Assembly: GCF_001700325.1 (NCBI RefSeq)
Contig: NZ_MATO01000040.1
Location: forward strand, 1-32,447
Length of the DNA: 32,447 bases
DNA from: Caryophanon latum
GTDB lineage: Bacteria; Bacillota; Bacilli; Bacillales_A; Planococcaceae
Direction of reading: 5' to 3'
Of this stretch, positions 8,048 to 15,624 are shown piece by piece (the first letter of the stretch is position 1; every line of letters begins with the position of its first letter). A model generated the notes under the pieces. That model saw only the letters and a program-made list of their open reading frames with translations, had not been told where the DNA came from and did not search any database. The translations under genes and the position numbers were made by a program.

Positions 8048-8691
8048 TACACAATACCTGGAACGTTTGGCCAAAGTACGTCAAAGTTACTTTCGCGCAG
8101 TTCCGTAATAATTGGTAATGGGTTGATCATTTGCACTCGGATAGACAAAATTTTCGCGGTATCGTCCGTTTGGTCAGGATAAACGAGTACGCTTAACACG
8201 TTCGCTTTATGCGCTGCGATGATCGCTGTCACGTCGTTTAATACACCTGGTACGTCCTTTACGCGAATTTCAATTTTCGAGCCAGGCTCATTAGCACCAG
8301 TCATTTCAATGTACACGTCGAGCAACTCGTTCGTCGTTACTGTACCGACAAGCTTGCCACCTGATAAAATTGGCAAGTAGCCGATGCGTGCCTCGTAAAA
8401 AATAAGCGCAATTTCCTCGACGAAATCAAGTGGGTGAGCAGTAATGGGCTCTGAAATAAGCACCGTCGTAAGCGGCTCATGATATACCGGTGAATTTGGT
8501 ACGTTTGATAAATAAGAAGGAAGTGCTTCTTTAATGTCGCGCTCTGTCACAATGCCTAAAAATTCCCCTTGTTGATCGACGACGTTTAAATGACGTACCC
8601 CTTTATGACGCATAACTTCGCGTGCTTCTGTAATCGTTAACGTCGGCGGTACTGTTACTAAATCTGTTTTCATAATTTGTTCTACAATCAT
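8047..8691 (-). CDS. acuB: AcuB, CBS-pair and ACT domain protein
   Basis: The 214-residue protein has two CBS domains (about residues 1-60 and 75-130, with the pattern HLNVVDQQGEFLGIVTERD) and a C-terminal ACT domain (about 139-205). CBS pairs usually bind adenine nucleotides and ACT domains small ligands, so a sensing role in control of the AcuA/AcuC pair is likely; its exact biochemistry is not settled as far as I know. Several starts are possible: GTG 8700, ATG 8694 and ATG 8691. AAAGGGG (8700-8706) is 8 bases from 8691, and MIVEQIM matches the family start. The gene lies 79 bases after acuA and its stop overlaps the acuC start. Confidence 0.93.
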   Translation of the reverse strand: MIVEQIMKTDLVTVPPTLTITEAREVMRHKGVRHLNVVDQQGEFLGIVTERDIKEALPSYLSNVPNSPVYHEPLTTVLISEPITAHPLDFVEEIALIFYEARIGYLPILSGGKLVGTVTTNELLDVYIEMTGANEPGSKIEIRVKDVPGVLNDVTAIIAAHKANVLSVLVYPDQTDDTAKILSIRVQMINPLPIITELRESNFDVLWPNVPGIV

Positions 8692-8770
8692 CATATACAC
8701 CCCTTTAAAAATATGAACGTTCGTTGCTTCAGTTGAGCAACAAACGATCTCCCAATCCCGAATGTCGTAA

Positions 8771-9403
8771 TTAGAAGTTAAATCGACTTCTAAAGCGCAG
8801 GCGATCGAAGCGCTCCATCGTTTCTGGTTTCACATGTTTGCCAATACGCGCCATTAAACAGTTCGCCGGATGGCTGCTAATTTCAGGGTCGTCTGTTGCG
8901 AACTCCTCAAAGTTAGCTGTTTTCATCATGCGATCCATCATTTTGCGGTATTCCCATACAGTGCGGTTCGTTCCTTTTAAATCCCAATGCCAATAATATT
9001 CATTTGTAATAACTAAGTATTGCTCCATTGCTTCGTCTTGGAACGAGATGTCGAGTAAAGCACGTCCAAGCCCCATGCCACGCGTTTCATTGACAACTTC
9101 GATTGCCCCTAATTCAATCATGTTTTCAATGCGGTCTTGTGCCCAGCGTTCCATCGGGTCTGGATATAAATATGTAACGTAGCCGAGCACTAACAGGTCA
9201 TGTCTTGCAACGATAATGCGACCTTCTGGCAAGTCAGCAATGCCGACCAATGCTTTGTGCTGCTGCTCTGGCTGGCGAAACGCTTTAAGCCCTTCGTGAA
9301 ACGTGTAACGAGCAAGCTGTTCGCCGGTGACCGGTCCTTCGACGATGACTTCGCCGATGGATGTTTGCAATGTTTTTGAGTGATACGTTTTAATGTGCTC
9401 CAT
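8771..9403 (-). CDS. acuA: AcuA, GNAT protein acetyltransferase
   Basis: The 210-residue GNAT-fold enzyme acetylates the active-site lysine of acetyl-CoA synthetase and switches it off. The family signature is clear: LARYTFHEGLKAFR, LPEGRIIVARHD, GYVTYLYPDPMERW, the acetyl-CoA-binding region ELGAIEVVNETRGMGLGRALL, and EYYWHWDLKGT. Start: the ATG at 9403 follows GGAGG with 5 bases between. An ATG at 9415 is part of that same ribosome binding site and would give a four-residue extension not seen in the family. First gene of acuABC. In B. subtilis the substrate gene acsA is divergent from acuA; here argC is. Confidence 0.96.
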   Translation of the reverse strand: MEHIKTYHSKTLQTSIGEVIVEGPVTGEQLARYTFHEGLKAFRQPEQQHKALVGIADLPEGRIIVARHDLLVLGYVTYLYPDPMERWAQDRIENMIELGAIEVVNETRGMGLGRALLDISFQDEAMEQYLVITNEYYWHWDLKGTNRTVWEYRKMMDRMMKTANFEEFATDDPEISSHPANCLMARIGKHVKPETMERFDRLRFRSRFNF

Positions 9404-9579
9404 TTTTACCTCCATTACTTAGATTATAGGTAACATTATACAGTATATTATTGTATGAAAGAGCAATTTATTGCGTGAATATTTTCGTTTTTTAGCAATT
9501 GTGAAGAAGTTATGGACAACTTTACGTCATAACGACAAGATTTCCCGTGAAATTGAATGTTTTTTCTAAAAATTTAACA

Positions 9580-9618
9580 AACAAATAAAAATTCAATTGA
9601 CTTAATAAATATACATGT
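9580..9618 (+). promoter_or_regulatory. Tandem ArgR (ARG) boxes at the argC promoter
   Basis: AACAAATAAAAATTCAAT (9580-9597) matches the Bacillus-type ARG box (about AATGAATAAAAATTCAAT) closely. A weaker box, CTTAATAAATATACATGT (9601-9618), follows after 3 bases, the usual tandem spacing. They cover the -35 and the spacer of the promoter, so ArgR/AhrC binding with arginine would block RNA polymerase. Another half-box, TTGAAT, lies at about 9553-9558. Confidence 0.7.
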
Positions 9619-9625
9619 ATATAAT
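9597..9625 (+). promoter_or_regulatory. SigA-type promoter of argCJBD
   Basis: TTGACT (9597-9602) and TATAAT (9620-9625) lie exactly 17 bases apart, one mismatch from the consensus. The leader is about 65 bases. The acuA promoter must lie in the same 292-base gap on the other strand; a TATAAT (minus, 9435-9440) is present but has no good -35. Confidence 0.85.
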
Positions 9626-9695
9626 TTCTCTATTATCGAAATAATTAGACGGTTTAAAATATATAAATAGAGCGATTTTAATGGAGGTTTTATAG

Positions 9696-10730
9696 ATGAA
9701 AGTAGGTATTATCGGGGCAACAGGTTATGGAGGTTTAGAGCTAATTCGCTTTTTACATCAGCATAAGGAAGTGGAGTCGTTACAGCTGTTTTCTTCATCT
9801 GAAGCAGGCGAATCCTTCTCAGCAAAATATCCTCATTTAGAAGGCTTATACGACGCGCCAATGGAAGCGATTGATGAAGCCGCGATTACGAAGCTTGACG
9901 TCGTGTTTGCATCAACGCCAGCTGGAGTGACGAGCAAGCTATTACCATCACTCGTGAATAAAGGGACGAAGCTAATCGACTTATCAGGAGACTTCCGTTT
10001 GCAAGACCGCGCGCTTTATGAAGAGTGGTACGGCAAGGAAGCAGCACCAGCGGACACGCTTTCACAAAGTGTATACGGCTTAACAGAATGGAATGCAGAT
10101 GCAGTAAAAGACGCAGCACTTGTCGCAAATCCAGGTTGCTATCCAACAGCTGTACTTCTTTCATTATTACCGCTTATTAAACATCGCTTAATCGACCCGA
10201 GCTTTTTAGTAATTGACGCAAAAAGTGGTGTATCAGGAGCAGGGAACAAGCCGTCACAAGGCACGCACTTTAGCGAAACGAATGAAAACTTCTCAATTTA
10301 TAAAGTAAACAAGCACCAGCACATTCCAGAAATTGAACAAGCGATTTCGATGTTTGCTGGAGCGGACGTATCGATTACGTTTAACACGCATTTAGTGCCG
10401 ATGACGCGCGGTATTTTAGCGACGAGCTATGCGCAAGTAATGCCAGGTGTCACGCAAGCACAGCTTGTCGCATGCTTACACGAAACGTACGCGAATGATC
10501 CGTTCGTGCGCGTCGTAACAGAAGCGGGCGCAATCGGCACAAACCGCGTAAAAGGCTCGAACTTCTGTGACGTGTTCGTGCAGTTAGACGAGCGTACAGG
10601 GCGCGCAACGATTGTCGGCGTCATCGACAACTTAGTAAAAGGCGCAGCAGGACAAGCAATTCAAAATATGAACGTACAATGTGGCTTTGCACAAACAACA
10701 GGATTACATGTTGTGCCACTATTTATTTAA
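9696..10730 (+). CDS. argC: N-acetyl-gamma-glutamyl-phosphate reductase
   Basis: The 344-residue NADPH-dependent enzyme reduces N-acetylglutamyl phosphate to the semialdehyde, the third step of arginine synthesis. The N-terminal Rossmann motif GATGYGGLEL (about 8-17) binds NADP. The catalytic Cys is C148 in NPGCYPTA. The KSGVSGAG and NKHQHIPEIEQ segments, the latter with the active-site His, are present. Length is normal. GGAGG lies 8 bases before the ATG. First gene of argCJBD, under an ArgR-boxed promoter, with argJ following after 12 bases. Confidence 0.97.
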   Translation: MKVGIIGATGYGGLELIRFLHQHKEVESLQLFSSSEAGESFSAKYPHLEGLYDAPMEAIDEAAITKLDVVFASTPAGVTSKLLPSLVNKGTKLIDLSGDFRLQDRALYEEWYGKEAAPADTLSQSVYGLTEWNADAVKDAALVANPGCYPTAVLLSLLPLIKHRLIDPSFLVIDAKSGVSGAGNKPSQGTHFSETNENFSIYKVNKHQHIPEIEQAISMFAGADVSITFNTHLVPMTRGILATSYAQVMPGVTQAQLVACLHETYANDPFVRVVTEAGAIGTNRVKGSNFCDVFVQLDERTGRATIVGVIDNLVKGAAGQAIQNMNVQCGFAQTTGLHVVPLFI

Positions 10731-10742
10731 GGGGGAAACATC

Positions 10743-11954
10743 ATGACAGTTAAAAAAATCGTAGGCACAAACATCACTTCACCAAAAGGCTTTAAAGCAG
10801 CAGGGATGCATTGTGGTATTAAGCATAAGAAAAAGGATTTAGCATTACTTGTAAGTGACGTGCCAGCAGCAGTAGCAGGTGTGTTTACAACGAACGCTGT
10901 ACAAGCAGCACCGCTGAAAGTAACGAAGGAAGTTGTATACAACACGAAAAAAATGCAAGCAGTTATCGTCAACTCAGGTAACGCGAACGCTTGCACAGGG
11001 AAGCAAGGATTACTTGATGCGCAAGCGATGCAGCAGCTAGCAGCAGAGCGTTTAAACATCGACCCATCATTAGTTGGTGTCGCATCAACTGGTGTTATCG
11101 GTGAAATTATGAAGCTTGCGCCAATCGTTCAAGGGTTACCGAAAATGGAGCCAAAGCAAGATTTAGAATCAGCAATCGACTTTGCACAGGCGATTTTAAC
11201 GACAGATACAGTAATGAAAAACACGCAGTACAGCACGGAAATTGACGGCAAGGAAGTGATCATTGCTGGTACAGCGAAAGGTTCAGGTATGATTGAGCCG
11301 AACATGGCAACGATGCTTGGCTTCATTACGACGGACGCAAACATCGAATCAGAGCATTTACAAGCAGCACTTTCACACATTACAGACATTACGTTTAACT
11401 CAATTACAGTAGATGGTGATACGTCTACGAACGATACAGTGCTTGTCATGGCAAACGGCTTAGCAGGGAATGAATCGTTAACGCCAGTGCATCCGGAATG
11501 GTCAAAATTCACGGAAGCACTTCACTTAGTAGCACAAGATTTAGCAAAAGCGATCGCAAAAGACGGCGAGGGCGCAACGAAGCTAATCGAAGTGGAAGTA
11601 ACAGGTGCTGAAAACGACGTAGAAGCGCGTAAAATTGCGAAAACAGTTGTCGGCTCACCACTTGTAAAAACAGCAGTATTTGGCTGTGACGCTAACTGGG
11701 GACGCATTATCGCAGCAGTTGGTTATTCAGGCGCGAAAGTAAACGTAGAAGCGATCACAATTCAAATTGGCGGCACGACGATGGTTGAAAACGGCGAGCC
11801 GATTCCATTCTCAGAAGAAAAATTAATTCAAATTTTAAAGCAGCATGAAGTGAAAATTGATGTATCAGTCGGTGTCGGCGAAGGGCACGGACATGCATGG
11901 GGGTGCGATTTAACGTATGACTACGTACAAATCAACGCAAGTTACCGCTCGTAA
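10743..11954 (+). CDS. argJ: Bifunctional ornithine acetyltransferase / N-acetylglutamate synthase
   Basis: The 403-residue precursor cleaves itself into alpha and beta chains before Thr190, in the conserved IEPNMATMLGF. That Thr becomes the nucleophile. It moves the acetyl group from N-acetylornithine to glutamate, which closes the cyclic arginine route; many Bacillales forms also use acetyl-CoA to make N-acetylglutamate. Other signatures are NSGNANACTGKQG (oxyanion region), ASTGVIGE, and CDANWGRI near the C terminus. The ribosome binding site GGGGG lies just after the argC stop. The last 38 bases overlap argB in another frame. Confidence 0.97.
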   Translation: MTVKKIVGTNITSPKGFKAAGMHCGIKHKKKDLALLVSDVPAAVAGVFTTNAVQAAPLKVTKEVVYNTKKMQAVIVNSGNANACTGKQGLLDAQAMQQLAAERLNIDPSLVGVASTGVIGEIMKLAPIVQGLPKMEPKQDLESAIDFAQAILTTDTVMKNTQYSTEIDGKEVIIAGTAKGSGMIEPNMATMLGFITTDANIESEHLQAALSHITDITFNSITVDGDTSTNDTVLVMANGLAGNESLTPVHPEWSKFTEALHLVAQDLAKAIAKDGEGATKLIEVEVTGAENDVEARKIAKTVVGSPLVKTAVFGCDANWGRIIAAVGYSGAKVNVEAITIQIGGTTMVENGEPIPFSEEKLIQILKQHEVKIDVSVGVGEGHGHAWGCDLTYDYVQINASYRS

Positions 11955-12681
11955 GCGAATCGTCATTAAGCTAGGCGGTTCAACGTTAGAGCAGTTAAAC
12001 GAGCAATTTTTCAAAAACTTTAAAGCGTTGCAGACAGATTATGATTTAGTCATTACACACGGCGGCGGTCCAGCAATTAACCGCGCGCTAAAGAAGGCGA
12101 ACATCGAATCGACGACAGTAAACGGATTACGTGTGACGACAGACGAGATGATTGATATTGTGCAAACGACGCTAATCGGCGAAGTAAATCCGTATTTAGT
12201 AAGCCAACTAACGCGCGCAGGCATTCAAGCAATTGGCTTAAACGGCTTTGACGCGAAGCTACTAACGTGCACGCATTTAGACGAAGCGGTATACGGTCAC
12301 GTTGGCGAAGTGCAAACGATTGCACATGAGGCGATTGAGCAATTATTACAAGCAGGGTTCGTACCAGTAATCGCATGCATCGGTGCAACGGATAACGGAC
12401 AGGCGCTTAACATTAACGGCGATACAGTTGCAAGTGAAGTGGCGCTAGCGATACAAGCGGAGAGCTTACTGCTTGTTACGGACGTATCAGGCATTCGCAT
12501 TGAAGATACGTGGCAAACAGAAGCGACGAAAAAGCAAATTGATACGTGGATTGCAGAAGGACACATTTACGGCGGCATGATTCCGAAAGTACAAGGTGCA
12601 CTTGACTGTTTAGCAGCAGGCATTCCGACTGTACAAATTGTAAATGACCAGCTGACAGGCACGACGATCGTAGGAGGGTAA
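11917..12681 (+). CDS. argB: Acetylglutamate kinase
   Basis: The 254-residue enzyme of the amino acid kinase fold phosphorylates N-acetylglutamate, the second step. Visible motifs are IVIKLGGSTL (about 16-25, phosphate loop), THGGGPAINRAL (acetylglutamate binding), LNINGDTVAS, LVTDVSGI and GGMIPKVQGAL, the last carrying the conserved Lys. The start ATG lies inside argJ with GGGGGTG about 11 bases upstream. No other in-frame ATG, GTG or TTG precedes the core, so the 38-base overlap is real or an ATT start would be needed. It lacks the long N-terminal helix of the hexameric arginine-inhibited type, so feedback control probably acts elsewhere (inference). Confidence 0.95.
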   Translation: MTTYKSTQVTARKRIVIKLGGSTLEQLNEQFFKNFKALQTDYDLVITHGGGPAINRALKKANIESTTVNGLRVTTDEMIDIVQTTLIGEVNPYLVSQLTRAGIQAIGLNGFDAKLLTCTHLDEAVYGHVGEVQTIAHEAIEQLLQAGFVPVIACIGATDNGQALNINGDTVASEVALAIQAESLLLVTDVSGIRIEDTWQTEATKKQIDTWIAEGHIYGGMIPKVQGALDCLAAGIPTVQIVNDQLTGTTIVGG

Positions 12682-12685
12682 CAGC

Positions 12686-13819
12686 ATGGGCGCATTATTT
12701 GGCAACTATGCAAGACGTCCAATTGCACTCGTAAAGGGGCAAGGAACGTACGCATGGGACGAGGCAGGAAAAAAATATATCGACTTCACATCGGGCATTG
12801 CGGTGCTTAGTTTAGGGCACGCACACCCAGCAATCGTGGACGCAATTACGAAGCAGGCGAATGAAATTTGGCATACGTCAAACTTATTTGCAAGTCCGTC
12901 ACAAGAAAAGCTTGCGCAAACGCTCGTACAAGGCACGCATTTAGCGCATGCTTTCTTCTGTAACTCAGGTGCAGAGGCGAACGAAGCGGCAATTAAAATG
13001 GCGCGCAAGCATACAGGCAAGCATCATATTATTACGTTTGAAAAATCATTTCACGGGCGCACGTTCGGGGCAATGTCAGCAACGGGGCAAGAAAAAGTAC
13101 AAGCAGGCTTCGGTCCGCTCGTATCACAGTTTACGCATTTACCGTTTAACGACGTTGCAGCATTACGAGCAGCAGCGGACGATTCAGTAGCAGCGATCAT
13201 GCTAGAAGTTATTCAAGGTGAAGGCGGCTTAGCACAAGTAACACCTGAATTCGCGCAGGCGATTATGGACATTTGTAATGAAAAAGGCATTTTATTAATC
13301 GTTGACGAAGTGCAAACAGGTATCGGCCGTACAGGTACGCGCTATGCATTTGAGCAAACGGTGTTAAAGCCGCATTTAGTGTCGCTTGCAAAAGGGTTAG
13401 GCGGCGGTTTCCCAATCGGCGGCTTACTCGGTGTCGCTGAAATTTACGACACGTTTAGCGCAGGTTCACACGGCACGACGTTTGGTGGCAATCCACTCGG
13501 TGTTGCAGTTGCGCAAACTGTACTCGATCACGTGTTTGACGAAAGCTTTTTAGCGCAAGTAAAAGAGCGTGGTGCATACTTACAACAAAAGCTAGCGGAT
13601 GCATTAACAGGCGACAAGTTTAGCATTTTAGGACAAGGACTAATGGTCGGCATTTATTTAGGCGGTGAGGACGTATCACCGTACGTTGCGAAGCTTGAGG
13701 AAGCGGGTGTGTTAATGGTGCAAGCAGGACCACACGTGTTGCGCGTATTGCCACCACTAAACGTAACGAACGAAGAAATTGATGAGGCAGTCGCAATTAT
13801 TGCGAGCGTGCTTCAATAA
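12686..13819 (+). CDS. argD: Acetylornithine aminotransferase (class III PLP enzyme)
   Basis: The 377-residue PLP enzyme converts N-acetylglutamate semialdehyde to N-acetylornithine using glutamate. Signatures are the N-terminal DFTSGIAVLSLGHAHP, FCNSGAEANEAAIKMAR, SFHGRTFGAMSATGQ, the cofactor region VDEVQTGIGRTG, and the Schiff-base lysine K236 in SLAKGLGGGFPIGG. The ribosome binding site GGAGGG sits at the end of argB, and the ATG follows the argB stop by 4 bases. It is the last gene of the operon; the carAB and argF genes that follow in B. subtilis are absent here. Confidence 0.96.
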   Translation: MGALFGNYARRPIALVKGQGTYAWDEAGKKYIDFTSGIAVLSLGHAHPAIVDAITKQANEIWHTSNLFASPSQEKLAQTLVQGTHLAHAFFCNSGAEANEAAIKMARKHTGKHHIITFEKSFHGRTFGAMSATGQEKVQAGFGPLVSQFTHLPFNDVAALRAAADDSVAAIMLEVIQGEGGLAQVTPEFAQAIMDICNEKGILLIVDEVQTGIGRTGTRYAFEQTVLKPHLVSLAKGLGGGFPIGGLLGVAEIYDTFSAGSHGTTFGGNPLGVAVAQTVLDHVFDESFLAQVKERGAYLQQKLADALTGDKFSILGQGLMVGIYLGGEDVSPYVAKLEEAGVLMVQAGPHVLRVLPPLNVTNEEIDEAVAIIASVLQ

Positions 13820-13827
13820 TAACAGCA

Positions 13828-13870
13828 GGAACTTGATGACGTGTTCATCGAGTTCTTGTTATTTTTTTTA
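13828..13870 (+). terminator. Terminator of argCJBD
   Basis: The stem GAACTTGATGA pairs with TCATCGAGTTC (11 bp, one G-U) around a short loop. It is followed by ttgtta and then a run of eight T. Confidence 0.85.
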
Positions 13871-13958
13871 CAATTATTACGAAATCATTACGTTCGTGTT
13901 TTCGATGAACATTTCGAATAAATTTACGTTACTATATGTAGTAGAAAGGAAGTGACAT

Positions 13959-15599
13959 ATGCGTACATTACATTGGCTAACGTTATGTCTCGTTTTACTG
14001 CTTGCTGGCTGTACGACAAATGAGCAGCAAGAAGCGGTGGAAAAAGAGGAGGGCATAACGAAAATAAAGCCAGATGAAACAATTACAATACCGTTTCATA
14101 CACCGATCGATGCGACATCGATTACAGACGAGCGGGTGAGGCTTGTACATGAATCAGGCGAAGCAGTTGAGCGCATTATCACATTAAGCGACGATCGCCT
14201 CGAGCTACACATCTCACCGCCAGAGCAAGGATTTCCAGTAGGGCATTACACATTAACAATTACATCGAACGTGCTGACGATAGGTGGGCAGCCACTTGTC
14301 GCATCGGATTACGAAAAAAAATATAATGTACCGATGCGCTATCGCGTAGAACAGTTAGTTGATGGTAAAATAGAAATAATTGGGATGTTTATGTCGCGTG
14401 AAGAAGCAGATGCTGTTATGACAGATGAGACGGTGCTGTTTGATTATGATGAAGCGATTGTCATTCCGGATGGGCAAGGGCTCGTCATCACGACGGATCA
14501 AGGCATTACAAAACTTTATTACGATAAGGCTTTGACCGACGCTGCGACATATGTAGCGGGTAGCTCTGAGCTACGATTGCTCGAGAAAACAGCGTCGTAC
14601 ATAAAAGTACTTGCGGCAAATGAAGTGTTTTACATGGAGCCAGACGACGTGACGTACGTGCCGTTTTATATGGAGCGCACGCATTACACAGTCGAGGACG
14701 GGCAATTAGTGTTTCACGTACGCCATTATCGTTACGATCATACGTCGTCATTTGCGGTAAGTGATGCGCCGTCGTTTTTAAAAGAAGGTAAGCGCTACTA
14801 CAGCAATGATGGGCATACGTTTTACGATGAGGAAGGTGAGCGTGTAGGCAATGAGCCAACGTACTTCCAGTTTTTATCGATGCGTTCTACGACGTCTTAC
14901 AGCGCTAAGCAGCTCGATAAGTACATTGTTGAAATGCTAGAGGAACGACAGCAACAAGGCGGTAAATATGCTAATGCTGCGACGAAATCAAAGCTGCTCG
15001 GCTTAGGTACGGTGTTAAAGAAAGTCGAGCAGGAGCTACATGTGAACGCATTGCTTATTTTAGCGCTCGCGCAACATGAAAGCGACTACGGCATGAGCAA
15101 CCATGCACAAACGTACAACAATTTATTCGGCTTGTACGTGTTTGATGAAAATCCAGCGAACAAAACATTTTCATCGATTGAAGGAAATGTGTTAGAGTTA
15201 GCAGGACAATTTTTAAACAAAAACTACATTCCACCAGGTGCTGGATATGCGCACGGTGCGTATTTTGGCAACAAAGTGCAAGGTGTGAACGTGCGCTATG
15301 CATCGGACCAATTTTGGGGTGCGAAGGCGGCCGGGCATGCGTACCGAATTGATCGCGCGCTCGGTGGAAAAGATTTTGAGCGCTACGATATTGCGCGAGT
15401 CAACGATGATATTTTAGAGCAAAGCAATCGTCTCGACGTATACGCGCAAAAAAACGATGAACAAGTCATTTACACAATTGATGCAGCACACGGACAATTC
15501 GTCACAGCACACAAATCAGCGTCCGGTAGCTGGAGAGCGATTATTTCCGATTCCGGACGCTATGACGAAGGCTACGTGCGCAAATCAGTAATCGATTAA
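13959..15599 (+). CDS. Lipoprotein with C-terminal glucosaminidase domain
   Basis: The 546-residue protein has a lipoprotein signal with lipobox L-A-G-C and lipidated Cys18, so it should be anchored on the outer face of the membrane. Residues about 35-130 look like an Ig-like beta domain of the SbsA type (IPFHTPIDATSITDERV). The middle is SH3-like or otherwise beta-rich. About 310-480 is a GH73-type endo-beta-N-acetylglucosaminidase domain: LILALAQHESDYGMSNHAQTYNNLFGL, with E374 the likely catalytic Glu, then YASDQFWGAKAAGHAYRID. It would cut the N-acetylglucosamine side of the glycan strand. AAAGGAAGTG precedes the ATG. The next gene is a paralogue with another mode of secretion, and the 25-base gap has no terminator, so they are probably co-transcribed. 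Confidence 0.9.
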   Translation: MRTLHWLTLCLVLLLAGCTTNEQQEAVEKEEGITKIKPDETITIPFHTPIDATSITDERVRLVHESGEAVERIITLSDDRLELHISPPEQGFPVGHYTLTITSNVLTIGGQPLVASDYEKKYNVPMRYRVEQLVDGKIEIIGMFMSREEADAVMTDETVLFDYDEAIVIPDGQGLVITTDQGITKLYYDKALTDAATYVAGSSELRLLEKTASYIKVLAANEVFYMEPDDVTYVPFYMERTHYTVEDGQLVFHVRHYRYDHTSSFAVSDAPSFLKEGKRYYSNDGHTFYDEEGERVGNEPTYFQFLSMRSTTSYSAKQLDKYIVEMLEERQQQGGKYANAATKSKLLGLGTVLKKVEQELHVNALLILALAQHESDYGMSNHAQTYNNLFGLYVFDENPANKTFSSIEGNVLELAGQFLNKNYIPPGAGYAHGAYFGNKVQGVNVRYASDQFWGAKAAGHAYRIDRALGGKDFERYDIARVNDDILEQSNRLDVYAQKNDEQVIYTIDAAHGQFVTAHKSASGSWRAIISDSGRYDEGYVRKSVID

Positions 15600-15624
15600 C
15601 AGACGATATTGGAGGTTAAACATT

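Noticed and set aside
8048-8074. Nine-codon N-terminal extension of acuC
   Set aside because: It would overlap acuB, has no ribosome binding site and does not fit the family N terminus; TAATG coupling at 8047 is better.
8701-8770. Hairpin GTTGCT/AGCAAC between acuA and acuB as a terminator
   Set aside because: The stem is only about 6 bp and no T run follows; the genes form one operon.
9404-9500. A CcpA cre site upstream of acuA
   Set aside because: I looked for one because acu genes are often CcpA-controlled, but no stretch matches the cre consensus well enough.
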